20,685 bases of DNA. Origin: Phycisphaerales bacterium UBA1910 (GTDB lineage Bacteria; Planctomycetota; Phycisphaerae; Phycisphaerales; UBA1924). How positions within the stretch are numbered: the stretch's first letter is position 1; each line of letters starts with the position of its first letter. The stretch covers positions 162,539 to 183,223 of the forward strand of contig DDGE01000039.1 in assembly GCA_002337545.1 (NCBI GenBank), in the 5' to 3' direction. The position numbers and the translations under genes are program-made. The notes beneath the pieces were generated by a model. It searched no databases. It was given only the letters and a program-made list of their open reading frames with translations, and was not told the DNA's origin. Positions 1 through 8,380 of the stretch are shown here, piece by piece.

Positions 1-2613
1 ATCGATCATGTGCTCGAGCATGTGCACGACCTGAGCCCGCAGGAGGGCGAGTGGGTTGAGGTCCTCGCGTCGCTGCCGTCTCTGCGGGGTGTTCTCAACG
101 ATGCGATCGGGTCCGTGCGGACCCAGCAGCCGGAATCCCGCACCCAGACTCGCCGCTCATTGATGCGGCTTGAGATTCGGGGCCTCTCCGCTTCGGACGC
201 GCTCGATCGACTGGCACGCGCTGGTGCGGACGCCCGCGACAGTGATGCGATCACACACGCCCTGCTCAAGTTTGAAGATGCATCGCGGTGTGTGGAGTCT
301 GCTACCAATCTCGTGGAACGCAACCCGTCGTGTGTTCTCGAAGTCGCGGACGCGTTGCTGCAGCTTCCCTATGAGCCTCGCCTTGTGCTTGATACGCTCA
401 TGACTGAATCCGCTGATTCGGCTTTTCTCACCACCGCGTTGCTCCAGCGTATGGGACGCCCTGAGCTGATGCCTGAGTACACCTGGGAGCGTGATGGATC
501 GCGGTTGCCCGATGAGCTGCTCAGTGTTGTGGCTTCCGTCTACGCGACCTCCGGGCAGTGGGCTCAGGCCCGTGCCGTGAGCGAAGAGCTCTTCGTTCGT
601 GCTGATGCGGGGGACATGAACGCGCTGCGCCAGGGCGCTGCAGCCGCCATCAGTTTGCAGGAGCCTCAGCGGGCGCTCGGTTATGCGACCACGCTGGCGG
701 ACTCGGAAGATGCGACCACTGATGACCTGCTCCTGCTCGCCAGAGTCGCGAGTGTTATGGGGAATCACGAGCTTGCTCGTGATTCGCTGAATCGTGGGCT
801 CACGATCGCGCCATCGGATACTCGTATCGCGGAGAGACTCGTACGCTTGCACGGCGTTGGCGGCGTGTTTGCCGACGAAGAAGCACTCCGAGAGGTGATC
901 CGGCGTGTTGGGCAGGCGGCTCCACGGAGCTCGTTTTTCCTGCAACTCCGTGCGGCGGAGCTTGCACGCAACGGGCTTCTGAGTGAGGCGGAATCGCTCC
1001 TGATCCAGCTCAATGAGCAACGCCCCGGTGACATCGTCGGCGATGATCTGCTTCTGAGCATCTGGAAGACACAAGAATCCCAGGGAACGCAGGATGCGCT
1101 CGCGGGGGGAGAGGGCTGGCTGAGCGTTCGGCTGCGGGAATACCCCGGTGCGATCCGAGCGGGCCTCGCCCTTGCCCAGATCCATTACGAGCGTGACGAG
1201 CCAGATCTGGCGCTCGAACTCCTTGCGGAACTCAGAGCCCAAACCAAATCGATGGAAGTTGCACGCGTCCACGAGCAGCTTCTTCGCGAAACAGGGAGCG
1301 CTGACGAGGCGATGTCGTACACGGCGGATCGGATCAGCACTCAGGGTGGGATCGATTCGGCACTCGAATATGTGCTGCTGATCGCACAGTTCGGAGACCC
1401 AGACGATATCGCTCCGGCGACAGAGAACTTGTTCCACGCGATACCTGACGATGTCGAGCTCTTCCCGGCTCAGGTGCAGCTGCTGTCCCGCATCGTGTAC
1501 GCACTTGCGGAACGCGCCGAAACACCCGGCATTGACGCCCCGATGCTGCGGGTCGTCAACCTGATTGAAGACCGTACGGGCGAACTCGATTTCTTCATGG
1601 CTCGCACCAAGGTGCTGCTGCACTCCCGCAAGCCGAAGACGGAGCTTGATCTCGATCAGCTCATCGAGCTCGTCAGCAGTTATGCTTCCAGGTTTGACGA
1701 CAATGCCCAGAAGCAGCAACTCGAGGCCCTCCCCATCCAGGTCTTGCTGGGCGAGGATCGTGGGCACGAGGCGATCTCTCTCGTTACGCGCATGGCGATC
1801 AACGGCGGTGAGATCCGCAATGACCTGATCATTGAAGCGTTCCGACTCCTCGGTGCTGTGGGTGAGAGCTCCGATCTTCTTGGTGTGCTCGACGAACTCG
1901 ACCGTGCCGGCGTCATGCAGCAGGTCATCGAGCTCACGACGAATCGTCTCGGTACTCCGGAGCGGCCTCAGGAAGACCTGAACCCGGACGAGCAGCGTGC
2001 AGATCTCGCGTACACCGCGGGTGCAATGGCCGCAGCGTTCGAACGCGATGCGCATTCTGAAACCTTCATGCGGCTGGCGATCTCGTTCGACGAGGACCAT
2101 GGATGGAGCAACAACGACCTCGGCTATCTTCTGCTCGAACGCGGCGAACAGATCGACGATGCGTCCGCGATGCTTGAAATCGCCGCCGAGACGCTTCCGG
2201 ATCAGCCGAATGTGATCGACTCTCTTGGGTGGCTGCGTTACAAGCAGGGCATCTTTGAGGATGAGGTCGATGAGATGAGCGGTCAGGTCATGCGCCGTGG
2301 TGCGATCTCGCTGCTGGCACGAGCAAACCGTTTGGATAGCGAACGCTCTAACGCGACCATCCTGCTCCACCTGGGTGATGCGTTCTGGCGGGCCGGGAAC
2401 AGGGCACAGGCGATTGAGGCCTGGGTCGGTGGCGAGAATATGCTCCGCTCGCGATTACGGCTGCTCAATGCACAGCCGAGCGAAACCCGGAACCAGCGTG
2501 CGATCGATGTGCTCAGCGAAGAACTCCGCGCACTCCGCTATCGGGTTCAGGACGCCGAAGCCGGCGGCGATCCCGATATCGCACCGATCTTCTCCGAGAC
2601 CAACGGGAACTGA
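1..2613 (+). CDS. Large tetratricopeptide-repeat protein, 5' end outside the window
   Basis: The frame is open from the first base of the window, so the N-terminus is probably missing. The first in-frame start-like codon is a GTG at 10, which would give 867 aa, but nothing marks it as the true start. The protein is rich in Ala, Leu and Glu and consists of helical-pair repeats of TPR type. The clearest repeats are at the C-terminus, around NVIDSLGWLRYKQG and LLHLGDAFWRAGNRAQAIEAW, with others near the middle (LLLARVASVMGNHELARDSL). No catalytic motif is recognised and no membrane segment is seen in the visible part. TPR proteins usually act as protein-protein scaffolds; the partner here is unknown. 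It ends at TGA 2611-2613, 28 bases before the next gene on the same strand, so the two may be cotranscribed. A long open frame on the opposite strand is a codon-bias shadow. Confidence 0.85.
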   Translation: MDHVLEHVHDLSPQEGEWVEVLASLPSLRGVLNDAIGSVRTQQPESRTQTRRSLMRLEIRGLSASDALDRLARAGADARDSDAITHALLKFEDASRCVESATNLVERNPSCVLEVADALLQLPYEPRLVLDTLMTESADSAFLTTALLQRMGRPELMPEYTWERDGSRLPDELLSVVASVYATSGQWAQARAVSEELFVRADAGDMNALRQGAAAAISLQEPQRALGYATTLADSEDATTDDLLLLARVASVMGNHELARDSLNRGLTIAPSDTRIAERLVRLHGVGGVFADEEALREVIRRVGQAAPRSSFFLQLRAAELARNGLLSEAESLLIQLNEQRPGDIVGDDLLLSIWKTQESQGTQDALAGGEGWLSVRLREYPGAIRAGLALAQIHYERDEPDLALELLAELRAQTKSMEVARVHEQLLRETGSADEAMSYTADRISTQGGIDSALEYVLLIAQFGDPDDIAPATENLFHAIPDDVELFPAQVQLLSRIVYALAERAETPGIDAPMLRVVNLIEDRTGELDFFMARTKVLLHSRKPKTELDLDQLIELVSSYASRFDDNAQKQQLEALPIQVLLGEDRGHEAISLVTRMAINGGEIRNDLIIEAFRLLGAVGESSDLLGVLDELDRAGVMQQVIELTTNRLGTPERPQEDLNPDEQRADLAYTAGAMAAAFERDAHSETFMRLAISFDEDHGWSNNDLGYLLLERGEQIDDASAMLEIAAETLPDQPNVIDSLGWLRYKQGIFEDEVDEMSGQVMRRGAISLLARANRLDSERSNATILLHLGDAFWRAGNRAQAIEAWVGGENMLRSRLRLLNAQPSETRNQRAIDVLSEELRALRYRVQDAEAGGDPDIAPIFSETNGN

Positions 2614-2641
2614 ATCCGCCCTGTGGTGCCCCTCAACGCGT

Positions 2642-3418
2642 ATGATCGAACCCATGATCGGCCTCCCCGAGATCTCGATCTCCGCCGCGGGCTTTGCCAT
2701 GCCCGGCGTTTTCAACGCGCGGCATGCCATTGAAGCGGTTGCGTCGCTTGGGGTGCGTGGAATCGCTCTCGATGCCACCGCACCTGGCATTCGCCCACGC
2801 GAGCTGACACGCTCAGCACGCCGAGACATCGCATCGATCCTTCGTCGGCTGGAACTCGAACTCTCGGGTCTTGATCTCTGGATCCCCCCATCACAGTTCG
2901 TTGATCCGGCCAACAGCGAACGCGCGTTCGATGCGACTGTGCAGGCACTCGAGATGGTCCATGAGCTCGTGCCACTTGTCGGGGGCCGATCGCGGGCGGT
3001 GGTGTCCGTTGTGTTGCCTGATGATCTTCCGGATACGGTTCGATCGACCCTCGCGTCTATCGCGTCGCACCATGGCAGCACCCTCGCGGATCACGCGATC
3101 ATGCGAGATGAGGCAGAATCATTCTCGGGCATCGGTGTCGGTGTTGACCCCGTCTTCTACCTCACGGACGGGCAATCCCCCGCGAAGGCGATCACCCGCG
3201 CGGGCACAGAGCTGGTGAGCGCCCGCCTGTGCGATACAAACGCGATGGGGCGTTGCATTGTGGGCGGATCGGGCTCAAAGCTTGACCTGACGGGGTACAC
3301 CGGTGCGATGATCGTGTCCGGGCAGGAGTGGGTCACGCTCGATCTGCGTGGCTTGGACGATCCGATCAGCGCCTCGCGCATGGGCATCGAAGCCTGGCGG
3401 AATGCGGGGACAATCTAG
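2642..3418 (+). CDS. Hypothetical protein, possible xylose-isomerase-like TIM barrel
   Basis: A protein of about 258 aa. ATG codons at 2642 and 2654 are both in frame and neither has a convincing Shine-Dalgarno sequence; the upstream one is listed and the start could be 12 bases later. The pattern of short beta strands and amphipathic helices (AIEAVASLGVRGIALDA, then RDIASILRRLELELSGLDLWIP, then repeated strands ending in VTLDLRGL) resembles sugar phosphate isomerase/epimerase-type TIM barrels. No metal-binding His/Glu set can be assigned with confidence, so the fold is a guess and no function is claimed. It follows the TPR gene by 28 bases on the same strand. Its TAG stop overlaps the stop of the convergent DUF1643 gene within a single CTAG. 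Confidence 0.7.
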   Translation: MIEPMIGLPEISISAAGFAMPGVFNARHAIEAVASLGVRGIALDATAPGIRPRELTRSARRDIASILRRLELELSGLDLWIPPSQFVDPANSERAFDATVQALEMVHELVPLVGGRSRAVVSVVLPDDLPDTVRSTLASIASHHGSTLADHAIMRDEAESFSGIGVGVDPVFYLTDGQSPAKAITRAGTELVSARLCDTNAMGRCIVGGSGSKLDLTGYTGAMIVSGQEWVTLDLRGLDDPISASRMGIEAWRNAGTI

Positions 3419-3942
3419 ACCATCGCAGCGTCGAAGCGGACTGGTTCCAGATCTTTGCGGAGATAGAGCGGGTGCTTTGGATACCCGTCTTTCGTGATGC
3501 CCAGACAGGTCATCTCGCACACATCTGAGAGCAGTTCCATCACGCGCGAGTGCCGATGGTTGAGCCGTGCGTGTGTCCCCCACCCGACGACGACGAGGTC
3601 GGCTTCCTGTGCGAGTTTCAGTATGTGCTCGTCGTTCTGGGGGCCGATCGGGTCTTCCACATCACGGAGCCCCTTTGGGTCTGTCGAACGCAACGCGAAG
3701 ACATTGGTCACATCCATGGCGTCGAACCCCCACCGCTTTGCGTAGCCGTAACAGCGTGTGAGGGTCGGATCGAGGACCGAGGCGTCTGCGGTGGAAGGAT
3801 TGAGAAGGCAGAAGCAGACCCGCCTGTTCCCGTCACCCCATTTGCGTCCGAGCGTGTAGCGGTATGCCTCGGATTGATCAAAGATTGCCCAGCCGGAGCC
3901 GTGCTTGGTTTCTGGAGTGGTTTTCATGATCGCGTTGGGCAT
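3415..3942 (-). CDS. DUF1643 family protein
   Basis: About 175 aa starting at the ATG at 3942 (MPNAIMKTTPETK). A second in-frame ATG lies at 3927, and GGAG about 12 bases upstream of 3942 weakly favours the longer form. The frame runs further upstream to 4068, but that part is low-complexity and reads like translated intergenic DNA. The sequence matches the DUF1643 pattern: an N-terminal YRYTLGRKWG strand, the CFCLLNPSTADA core (family signature LNPSTA), DPTLTRCYGYAKRWGFD, then VTNVFALRSTDPKGL and a VVVGWGTHA strand. The family has no established biochemical role. The gene stands alone on this strand and is convergent with the preceding gene, sharing 4 bases with it. Confidence 0.85.
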   Translation of the reverse strand: MPNAIMKTTPETKHGSGWAIFDQSEAYRYTLGRKWGDGNRRVCFCLLNPSTADASVLDPTLTRCYGYAKRWGFDAMDVTNVFALRSTDPKGLRDVEDPIGPQNDEHILKLAQEADLVVVGWGTHARLNHRHSRVMELLSDVCEMTCLGITKDGYPKHPLYLRKDLEPVRFDAAMV

Positions 3943-4291
3943 CCCAACAGCATACTCCGGGACTCTTGGTTGAGCACGCGGACGGGAGGGTGAGGGCGAG
4001 CATCTCGGGTGCGTGGTAAGCGGGTACATATCGTTGCCCCAGCCGGTTAAGAACCGATATCTATCCAAGTTCCGTCGATTTCTGCGGCAACTTTTTATCG
4101 GCTGGGGCGTAGAACCAGAGACGGGTCCTGTGCGGGCTGGATGCTGTGCGACGCCCGATACCGATTGGAATGATCGGAGTCGGGTTGGAGTTCCCTTTGA
4201 AGCGCAACTTCAGCCGATACCCTCAGCCAGGACCATTCAGTTCGTTTATCCTGTGGGGAGAAACCCTCACGACAACCACTTCGGAGTGCAC
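3943..4291. other. Gene-free divergent intergenic region with long-range inverted repeat
   Basis: This stretch separates the DUF1643 gene (-) from the S41 peptidase gene (+), so it should hold both promoters. The peptidase frame is open through 4013-4291, but that part does not resemble a secreted-protein N-terminus. No good sigma-70 promoter is evident. It contains a perfect 10-bp inverted repeat (4036-4045 and 4099-4108) and a shorter nested one, listed separately. Confidence 0.5.
4036..4108. repeat. 10-bp perfect inverted repeat with 53-base spacer
   Basis: GCCCCAGCCG at 4036-4045 is the exact reverse complement of CGGCTGGGGC at 4099-4108. Nested around the left arm is a second palindrome, ATATCG at 4028-4033 against CGATAT at 4055-4060. 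The spacer is AT-richer than its surroundings. The arrangement could be a structured leader RNA of the S41 peptidase gene, an sRNA, or a decayed mobile-element end. Nothing in the sequence decides between these. Confidence 0.45.
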
Positions 4292-6601
4292 ATGCTCGAT
4301 CAGTTCACACGACGCGCCGCCCGGAATACCACGCTCGGCGTCATCGCCTCATTTGGGGCGACCCTGGGCCTTCTTGCCGGGAGCGCGGTCGGCGCGAGTG
4401 ATGTCTTTACTCAGACGCCGACGCATGCACCCGACACGACGCTGGTCGCGCAGACCACGGCCGTGAGCCCGGGGACGATCTGGGAAGCCGCGACTCAGGG
4501 TGATTCCGCGACGCTCAAGGCGCTCCTGGATGCGACTCGCTGGGACTCGGTCGACGCGTCGCTGGCGTTCACGATTGAACGGCTGAACACGAATATCGAG
4601 AAACGCGAGACGACTCGGGCGGATCAGATCGACGAAGCACTCACGAATCTGGGCGAGAAGCTCGACGCGTTTGATCAGACCGGCTCGGGCATCGAGCTCT
4701 CCGACGCGATGCGATCAGTGATTGAGTTGCAGATCCTGTACGACGATGATGACACCCTCTTCGCCAACGATCTTGTGAACCGGACGGTGAAGCTCGCGAA
4801 AGAGAATGCGGCATACGCCGAATCGGACAATGACTGGATGGTCGCGTCTGAGCTCTACTATCGCCTCAACACCCTTTTCGATACGAGCGGCGAGTTCAAG
4901 GGTGATGTAGAACGGCTCTCCCGCCGATTGGCGATGATCCGCCTGTACGCGCCTGAGCGGCTCTGGGAGATCCGCAATCAGCGTCGTCTGGATGAGGATC
5001 TGGATCCGCTTCCGCCGTACAACGCGTTTGGTGATGACTTCCACGAAAAACTTCAGGGGATCAACTCGATCACTGTTCGCACGGCGATCCAGCGTGCGGC
5101 TGATCAGCATGTCGGTCGCCAAACCCGTCGTCACCCGGACGGGGTCACGATGAAAGACCTGATCATCTCAGGTCTTGACGCTGTGAAAACGATGGCGACC
5201 ACCACCGACCTCGCGGATGTCTTCGAAGGTTTGAGCAAGGATCACAACCGTGATGCACTGGTTCGGACGATCGAGAATGAGAAACTCCGCCTCGCGAGCA
5301 AGAACTCCCCCGCGAGCGGGTATGACCTTCGTCGGGCGCTCGATGCGGTGCTCGTTGAGGGCACGAAGAATGCCAAGATCATGGAGGAAGCGCTCCTTCA
5401 CGAGTTTGGCAACGGAGCCATGAGCGCACTCGATGACTACACCGCGATCATCTGGCCTGACGAGCTTGCACGGTTCCGTCGCTCGACACAGGGCGAGTTC
5501 ATCGGTATTGGCGTGCAGATCCAGCTCGATGAGCTCCAGAACATTAAGATCGTCACTCCACTTGAGGGCACTCCTGCGCAGCGTGCTGGTTTCCGCTCGG
5601 ACGACATCATCAAGAAGATCGATGGGCGCACGGCGGTTGGGCTCGGGCTCGACCAGGCCGTTGAGCTCATCACAGGCCCTGCGAACACGCGTGTCACTGT
5701 GACGGTTGAACGCATGGGTGACGACGGCGAGCCCGACGAGATCGATTTCACGATCGTGCGTCAGAAGATCGACCTTCCGAGCGTCAAGGGCTGGTCCAAG
5801 ACCGGCCCTGGTGATGACGAGTGGGATTACTTCATCGATAAGGACGACCAGATCGGCTACCTCCGCCTTACCGGTTTTACGGAGGACTCGACGGGCGAGT
5901 TTGATGATGCGGTATCACAGATGAAGTCCGAGGGGCTCAACGCGCTGATCCTTGATCTGCGGTATAACCCCGGCGGCCTGCTCGATCAGGCGGTCAAGCT
6001 CGCGTCACGGTTTGTGCCCGAGGGGATGATCGTCAAGACAGTGGACGGTTCGGGGATTACGGATTCGCTCAACGAAGCGGTTCGCGTCTCTGATCGCAAG
6101 TCACTCAACGATTTCCCCGTGATCGTTCTGGTGAACGAGGGCAGCGCGAGTGCGTCTGAGATTCTTTCCGGTGCGATCCAGGCGGGGGCGAAGAAGGGCA
6201 TGGTCGATGCGCTGGTCCTCGGGAATCGCTCGTTCGGCAAGGGCTCGGTGCAGAATGTCTACCTTCTCCCCGGTGCGAGAGCAGCGATGAAGGTCACGAC
6301 GAACTACTACCACATCGACGCGCCGCGCATGATCCATAAGGTGCCGGGCGCGACGGTCTGGGGCATCGATCCCGATGTCGAGATCGATATGCTTCCCTCG
6401 CAACAACAGGACGCGCTGCTTCTTCGTCGCGAGGCGGATGTGCTTCCGCTCGATGAGAACGGGAACATTATCGTTGACGCCGAGCGGCCTGATCCCAACA
6501 CGCTCCTGACCGAGGGAACGGATCTTCAGGTCGAAACGGCACTCGTGCTTCTCAAGGCGCGTGTGCACGATCGATCCCACAAAGCCGCGATGGGCGATTG
6601 A
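4292..6601 (+). CDS. Secreted S41 (C-terminal processing) peptidase with PDZ domain
   Basis: 769 aa from the ATG at 4292, chosen because GGAG lies 5 bases upstream and the protein then begins with a clear signal peptide (basic FTRRAARN, hydrophobic core to about residue 30, AVGA cleavage site near 35). Residues about 40-390 form a long helical region of unknown role. A PDZ domain follows at about 400-490 (GIGVQIQL, GTPAQRAGFRSDDIIKKIDG), then the S41 serine protease domain. The catalytic dyad is visible: Ser620 in GSASASEI and Lys650 in SFGKGSVQ, with the substrate-binding strand DLRYNPGGLLDQ upstream. The family cleaves C-terminal tails of periplasmic proteins in a PDZ-regulated way. The spacing Ser-Lys is 30 here against 25 in E. 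coli Prc, giving a longer active-site loop. A terminator follows at once, so it is probably monocistronic. Confidence 0.93.
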   Translation: MLDQFTRRAARNTTLGVIASFGATLGLLAGSAVGASDVFTQTPTHAPDTTLVAQTTAVSPGTIWEAATQGDSATLKALLDATRWDSVDASLAFTIERLNTNIEKRETTRADQIDEALTNLGEKLDAFDQTGSGIELSDAMRSVIELQILYDDDDTLFANDLVNRTVKLAKENAAYAESDNDWMVASELYYRLNTLFDTSGEFKGDVERLSRRLAMIRLYAPERLWEIRNQRRLDEDLDPLPPYNAFGDDFHEKLQGINSITVRTAIQRAADQHVGRQTRRHPDGVTMKDLIISGLDAVKTMATTTDLADVFEGLSKDHNRDALVRTIENEKLRLASKNSPASGYDLRRALDAVLVEGTKNAKIMEEALLHEFGNGAMSALDDYTAIIWPDELARFRRSTQGEFIGIGVQIQLDELQNIKIVTPLEGTPAQRAGFRSDDIIKKIDGRTAVGLGLDQAVELITGPANTRVTVTVERMGDDGEPDEIDFTIVRQKIDLPSVKGWSKTGPGDDEWDYFIDKDDQIGYLRLTGFTEDSTGEFDDAVSQMKSEGLNALILDLRYNPGGLLDQAVKLASRFVPEGMIVKTVDGSGITDSLNEAVRVSDRKSLNDFPVIVLVNEGSASASEILSGAIQAGAKKGMVDALVLGNRSFGKGSVQNVYLLPGARAAMKVTTNYYHIDAPRMIHKVPGATVWGIDPDVEIDMLPSQQQDALLLRREADVLPLDENGNIIVDAERPDPNTLLTEGTDLQVETALVLLKARVHDRSHKAAMGD

Positions 6602-6629
6602 TCGCCCTTTCCATCTCCGATCACACAAG

Positions 6630-6653
6630 CACGCCCGGAAGGGCGTGTTTTTT
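6630..6653 (+). terminator. Rho-independent terminator after the S41 peptidase gene
   Basis: A 7-bp perfect stem, CACGCCC (6630-6636) and GGGCGTG (6641-6647), closes a GGAA loop and is followed by six T (6648-6653). The last T overlaps the stop codon of the convergent nth gene. On the opposite strand the hairpin is followed by a poor T tract, so it mainly serves the plus strand. Confidence 0.85.
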
Positions 6654-7411
6654 CATTTGCGCTTCCGCTTGGCCGACTTGGGGGGGAGTGCCTTGTCGCA
6701 GTTGACCCCGAACTTGATGCAGATGGGGTGATCGTGTTTGCAGTTGGGGCGCGCGGTGCAGGCATATCGCCCGTGGAATACGAACTGGTGCCCGAGTCGT
6801 GACCAGAGCGATCTGGGGAAGATGCTCATGAGCTTCTTCTCGATGATCGCTGTGTTCGTGTTGGGATCGTCCGTGATGCCGAACCGCCACGCGAGGCGTT
6901 GGACATGGGTATCGACTACGAATCCCATGTTGATATCGAAAGCGTTTCCGAGCACCACATTCGCTGTTTTCCGCGCCACTCCTCGGAGCGTGAGCAGGTC
7001 CTCCATGGTGCTGGGGACCTCACCGTCGTACTGCTCGACGACGCGGGTCATCGCCTCATGGATCGACTTCGCTTTGCTCCGATAGAGTCCGATCGTTTTG
7101 ATATACGGCTCGATTTGCTCAGGCGACGCGCTCGCGTACGCCTGCGGGGTCTTGAACGCCTTGAAAAGCTCGGGGGTTGCCTTGTTGACACCGGCGTCCG
7201 TGGATTGTGCGGAAAGTATCGTCGCGATCAGGAGTTCGTGCGGGTTCGAGTGCGTCAGCTCGCAATACGCATCGGGGTAGTGCTCTTGGAGCGCATCCGC
7301 GAGACGCTTCGCACGCCGCTTCTGGGCGGGTGTCGCCTCGGGCAATGCGAATGGAATATCCTTGAGCCCGCGCGGGTTGTCCTTGCCCTTCGGATGGGTT
7401 TTGGTCGCCAT
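6653..7411 (-). CDS. nth: Endonuclease III (DNA glycosylase/AP lyase)
   Basis: 252 aa from the ATG at 7411; the frame extends upstream, but the resemblance to the family begins after this Met. Endonuclease III removes oxidised pyrimidines and cleaves the abasic site in base excision repair. The helix-hairpin-helix LRGVARKTANVVLG carries the catalytic Lys148, and Asp167 in VVDTHVQRL completes the active pair. ELLIATILSAQSTD is the conserved N-terminal helix (here HELLIATILSAQSTD). The C-terminal iron-sulfur loop has four Cys (218, 224, 231, 238), but with spacing x5-x6-x6 in place of the usual x6-x2-x5. A basic C-terminal tail (KSAKRKRK) follows. It is divergent from the SDR gene, 87 bases away, and convergent with the S41 peptidase gene. 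Confidence 0.95.
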   Translation of the reverse strand: MATKTHPKGKDNPRGLKDIPFALPEATPAQKRRAKRLADALQEHYPDAYCELTHSNPHELLIATILSAQSTDAGVNKATPELFKAFKTPQAYASASPEQIEPYIKTIGLYRSKAKSIHEAMTRVVEQYDGEVPSTMEDLLTLRGVARKTANVVLGNAFDINMGFVVDTHVQRLAWRFGITDDPNTNTAIIEKKLMSIFPRSLWSRLGHQFVFHGRYACTARPNCKHDHPICIKFGVNCDKALPPKSAKRKRK

Positions 7412-7498
7412 GTGGTACTGTAGCCGCGTGCGTCCGCCGCATACCCATGGACGAATCAGACATCGCCGCCCATTCATCAAAGCCACAGGAGTATCTTT

Positions 7499-8182
7499 AT
7501 GACCACGATCCTTATTACCGGTGCGAATCGCGGACTCGGTCTCGGCATGGCTCGCCACGCGGCAGCACGCGGGTACGAGGTCATCGGCACAGCACGAAAC
7601 CCCGATGATGCCAATGAACTGCGTGAGGTTGCCACGCGAATCGAGCAGCTCGAAACAGACTCGCCTGAGTCCATCGCGGGGCTCGCAGAGCGACTCAAAG
7701 GACACCCGATCGACATCCTGGTGAATAACGCGGGCATTTTTCCGCACGAGTGCGATGACATCAACGATCTCGACCTCTCATCGCTGGAACGGGCTATTCG
7801 CGTGAACACCTTCGGGCCACTGCTCACCACGCGTGCCTTCATTGATCATCTCGCCAAGTCCGAACGGAAGCTCAATGTGTCTATCACGAGCAATCTGGGA
7901 TCTATTCATGATGCGAGCAAGGGTGAGATGGGCTACCTCGGCTATCGGGTTTCCAAAGCCGCGTTGAATATGGGCAACAGCGTTGTGGCGCATCAACTGA
8001 AGCAGAAGGGCATTACGAGCGTCGTCATCCATCCCGGCTGGGTCCAGACGGATATGGGTGGGTCAGCGGCACCGCTCAAGCCCGATGAGTCCACGGGGTC
8101 GATCGTGGAGACCATTGAGAATCTCAGCCATGAGGATAACGGGCGATTCCTGGACTATCGGGGCGAGGAACTTCGGTGGTAA
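7499..8182 (+). CDS. Short-chain dehydrogenase/reductase
   Basis: 227 aa from the ATG at 7499, with AGGAG at 7487-7491 giving a 7-base spacing. This is a classical SDR Rossmann protein: the dinucleotide-binding TGANRGLG at residues 7-14, NNAG at 76-79, and the active-site YRVSK with Tyr149 and Lys153; the upstream Ser is probably Ser135. HPGWVQTDMGG after the active site is typical of the small C-factor/sniffer-like SDR subgroup, which reduces carbonyl compounds using NAD(P)H. The substrate cannot be read from sequence. The gene is divergent from nth and stands 198 bases upstream of the pyruvate dehydrogenase operon, from which it is separated by a promoter-like sequence. Confidence 0.92.
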   Translation: MTTILITGANRGLGLGMARHAAARGYEVIGTARNPDDANELREVATRIEQLETDSPESIAGLAERLKGHPIDILVNNAGIFPHECDDINDLDLSSLERAIRVNTFGPLLTTRAFIDHLAKSERKLNVSITSNLGSIHDASKGEMGYLGYRVSKAALNMGNSVVAHQLKQKGITSVVIHPGWVQTDMGGSAAPLKPDESTGSIVETIENLSHEDNGRFLDYRGEELRW

Positions 8183-8265
8183 AATGGGCGACAACTTGGG
8201 TTCCCGACCCTGAAATCAGCCCCGAAACTTCCCGCTCCTCAACATATACACCTCGCTTGCGACCC

Positions 8266-8271
8266 TATAAT
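8266..8271 (+). promoter_or_regulatory. Candidate -10 box for the pyruvate dehydrogenase operon
   Basis: A perfect TATAAT in GC-rich surroundings, 110 bases upstream of pdhA and downstream of the SDR stop. No convincing -35 hexamer lies 16-18 bases upstream (CATATA is the best available), so this is a partial promoter call. It implies a 5' leader of roughly 100 bases. Confidence 0.4.
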
Positions 8272-8380
8272 GAACTTCTGCCAGCCCCGGGTCCATTCCC
8301 GACTGGCATCGTTGTCGGCGCACTCCGCATCGCCCATCAACATTCAACCATGTGTATATGACATCATCAGGAACCCGCAC

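Noticed and set aside
157..2370. A 737-codon open frame on the minus strand opposite the TPR gene
   Set aside because: It mirrors the codon bias of the plus-strand TPR gene, shows no recognisable domain, and has Arg/His/Gln-rich composition typical of an antisense shadow.
3550..3993. Plus-strand frame of 147 codons opposite the DUF1643 gene
   Set aside because: The minus strand encodes a clear DUF1643 protein. The plus translation has shadow composition and no family features.
8270..8380. Upstream extension of pdhA to 8270
   Set aside because: The extension covers a TATAAT sequence and the Shine-Dalgarno of the 8381 start, and its translation is unlike E1 alpha N-termini.
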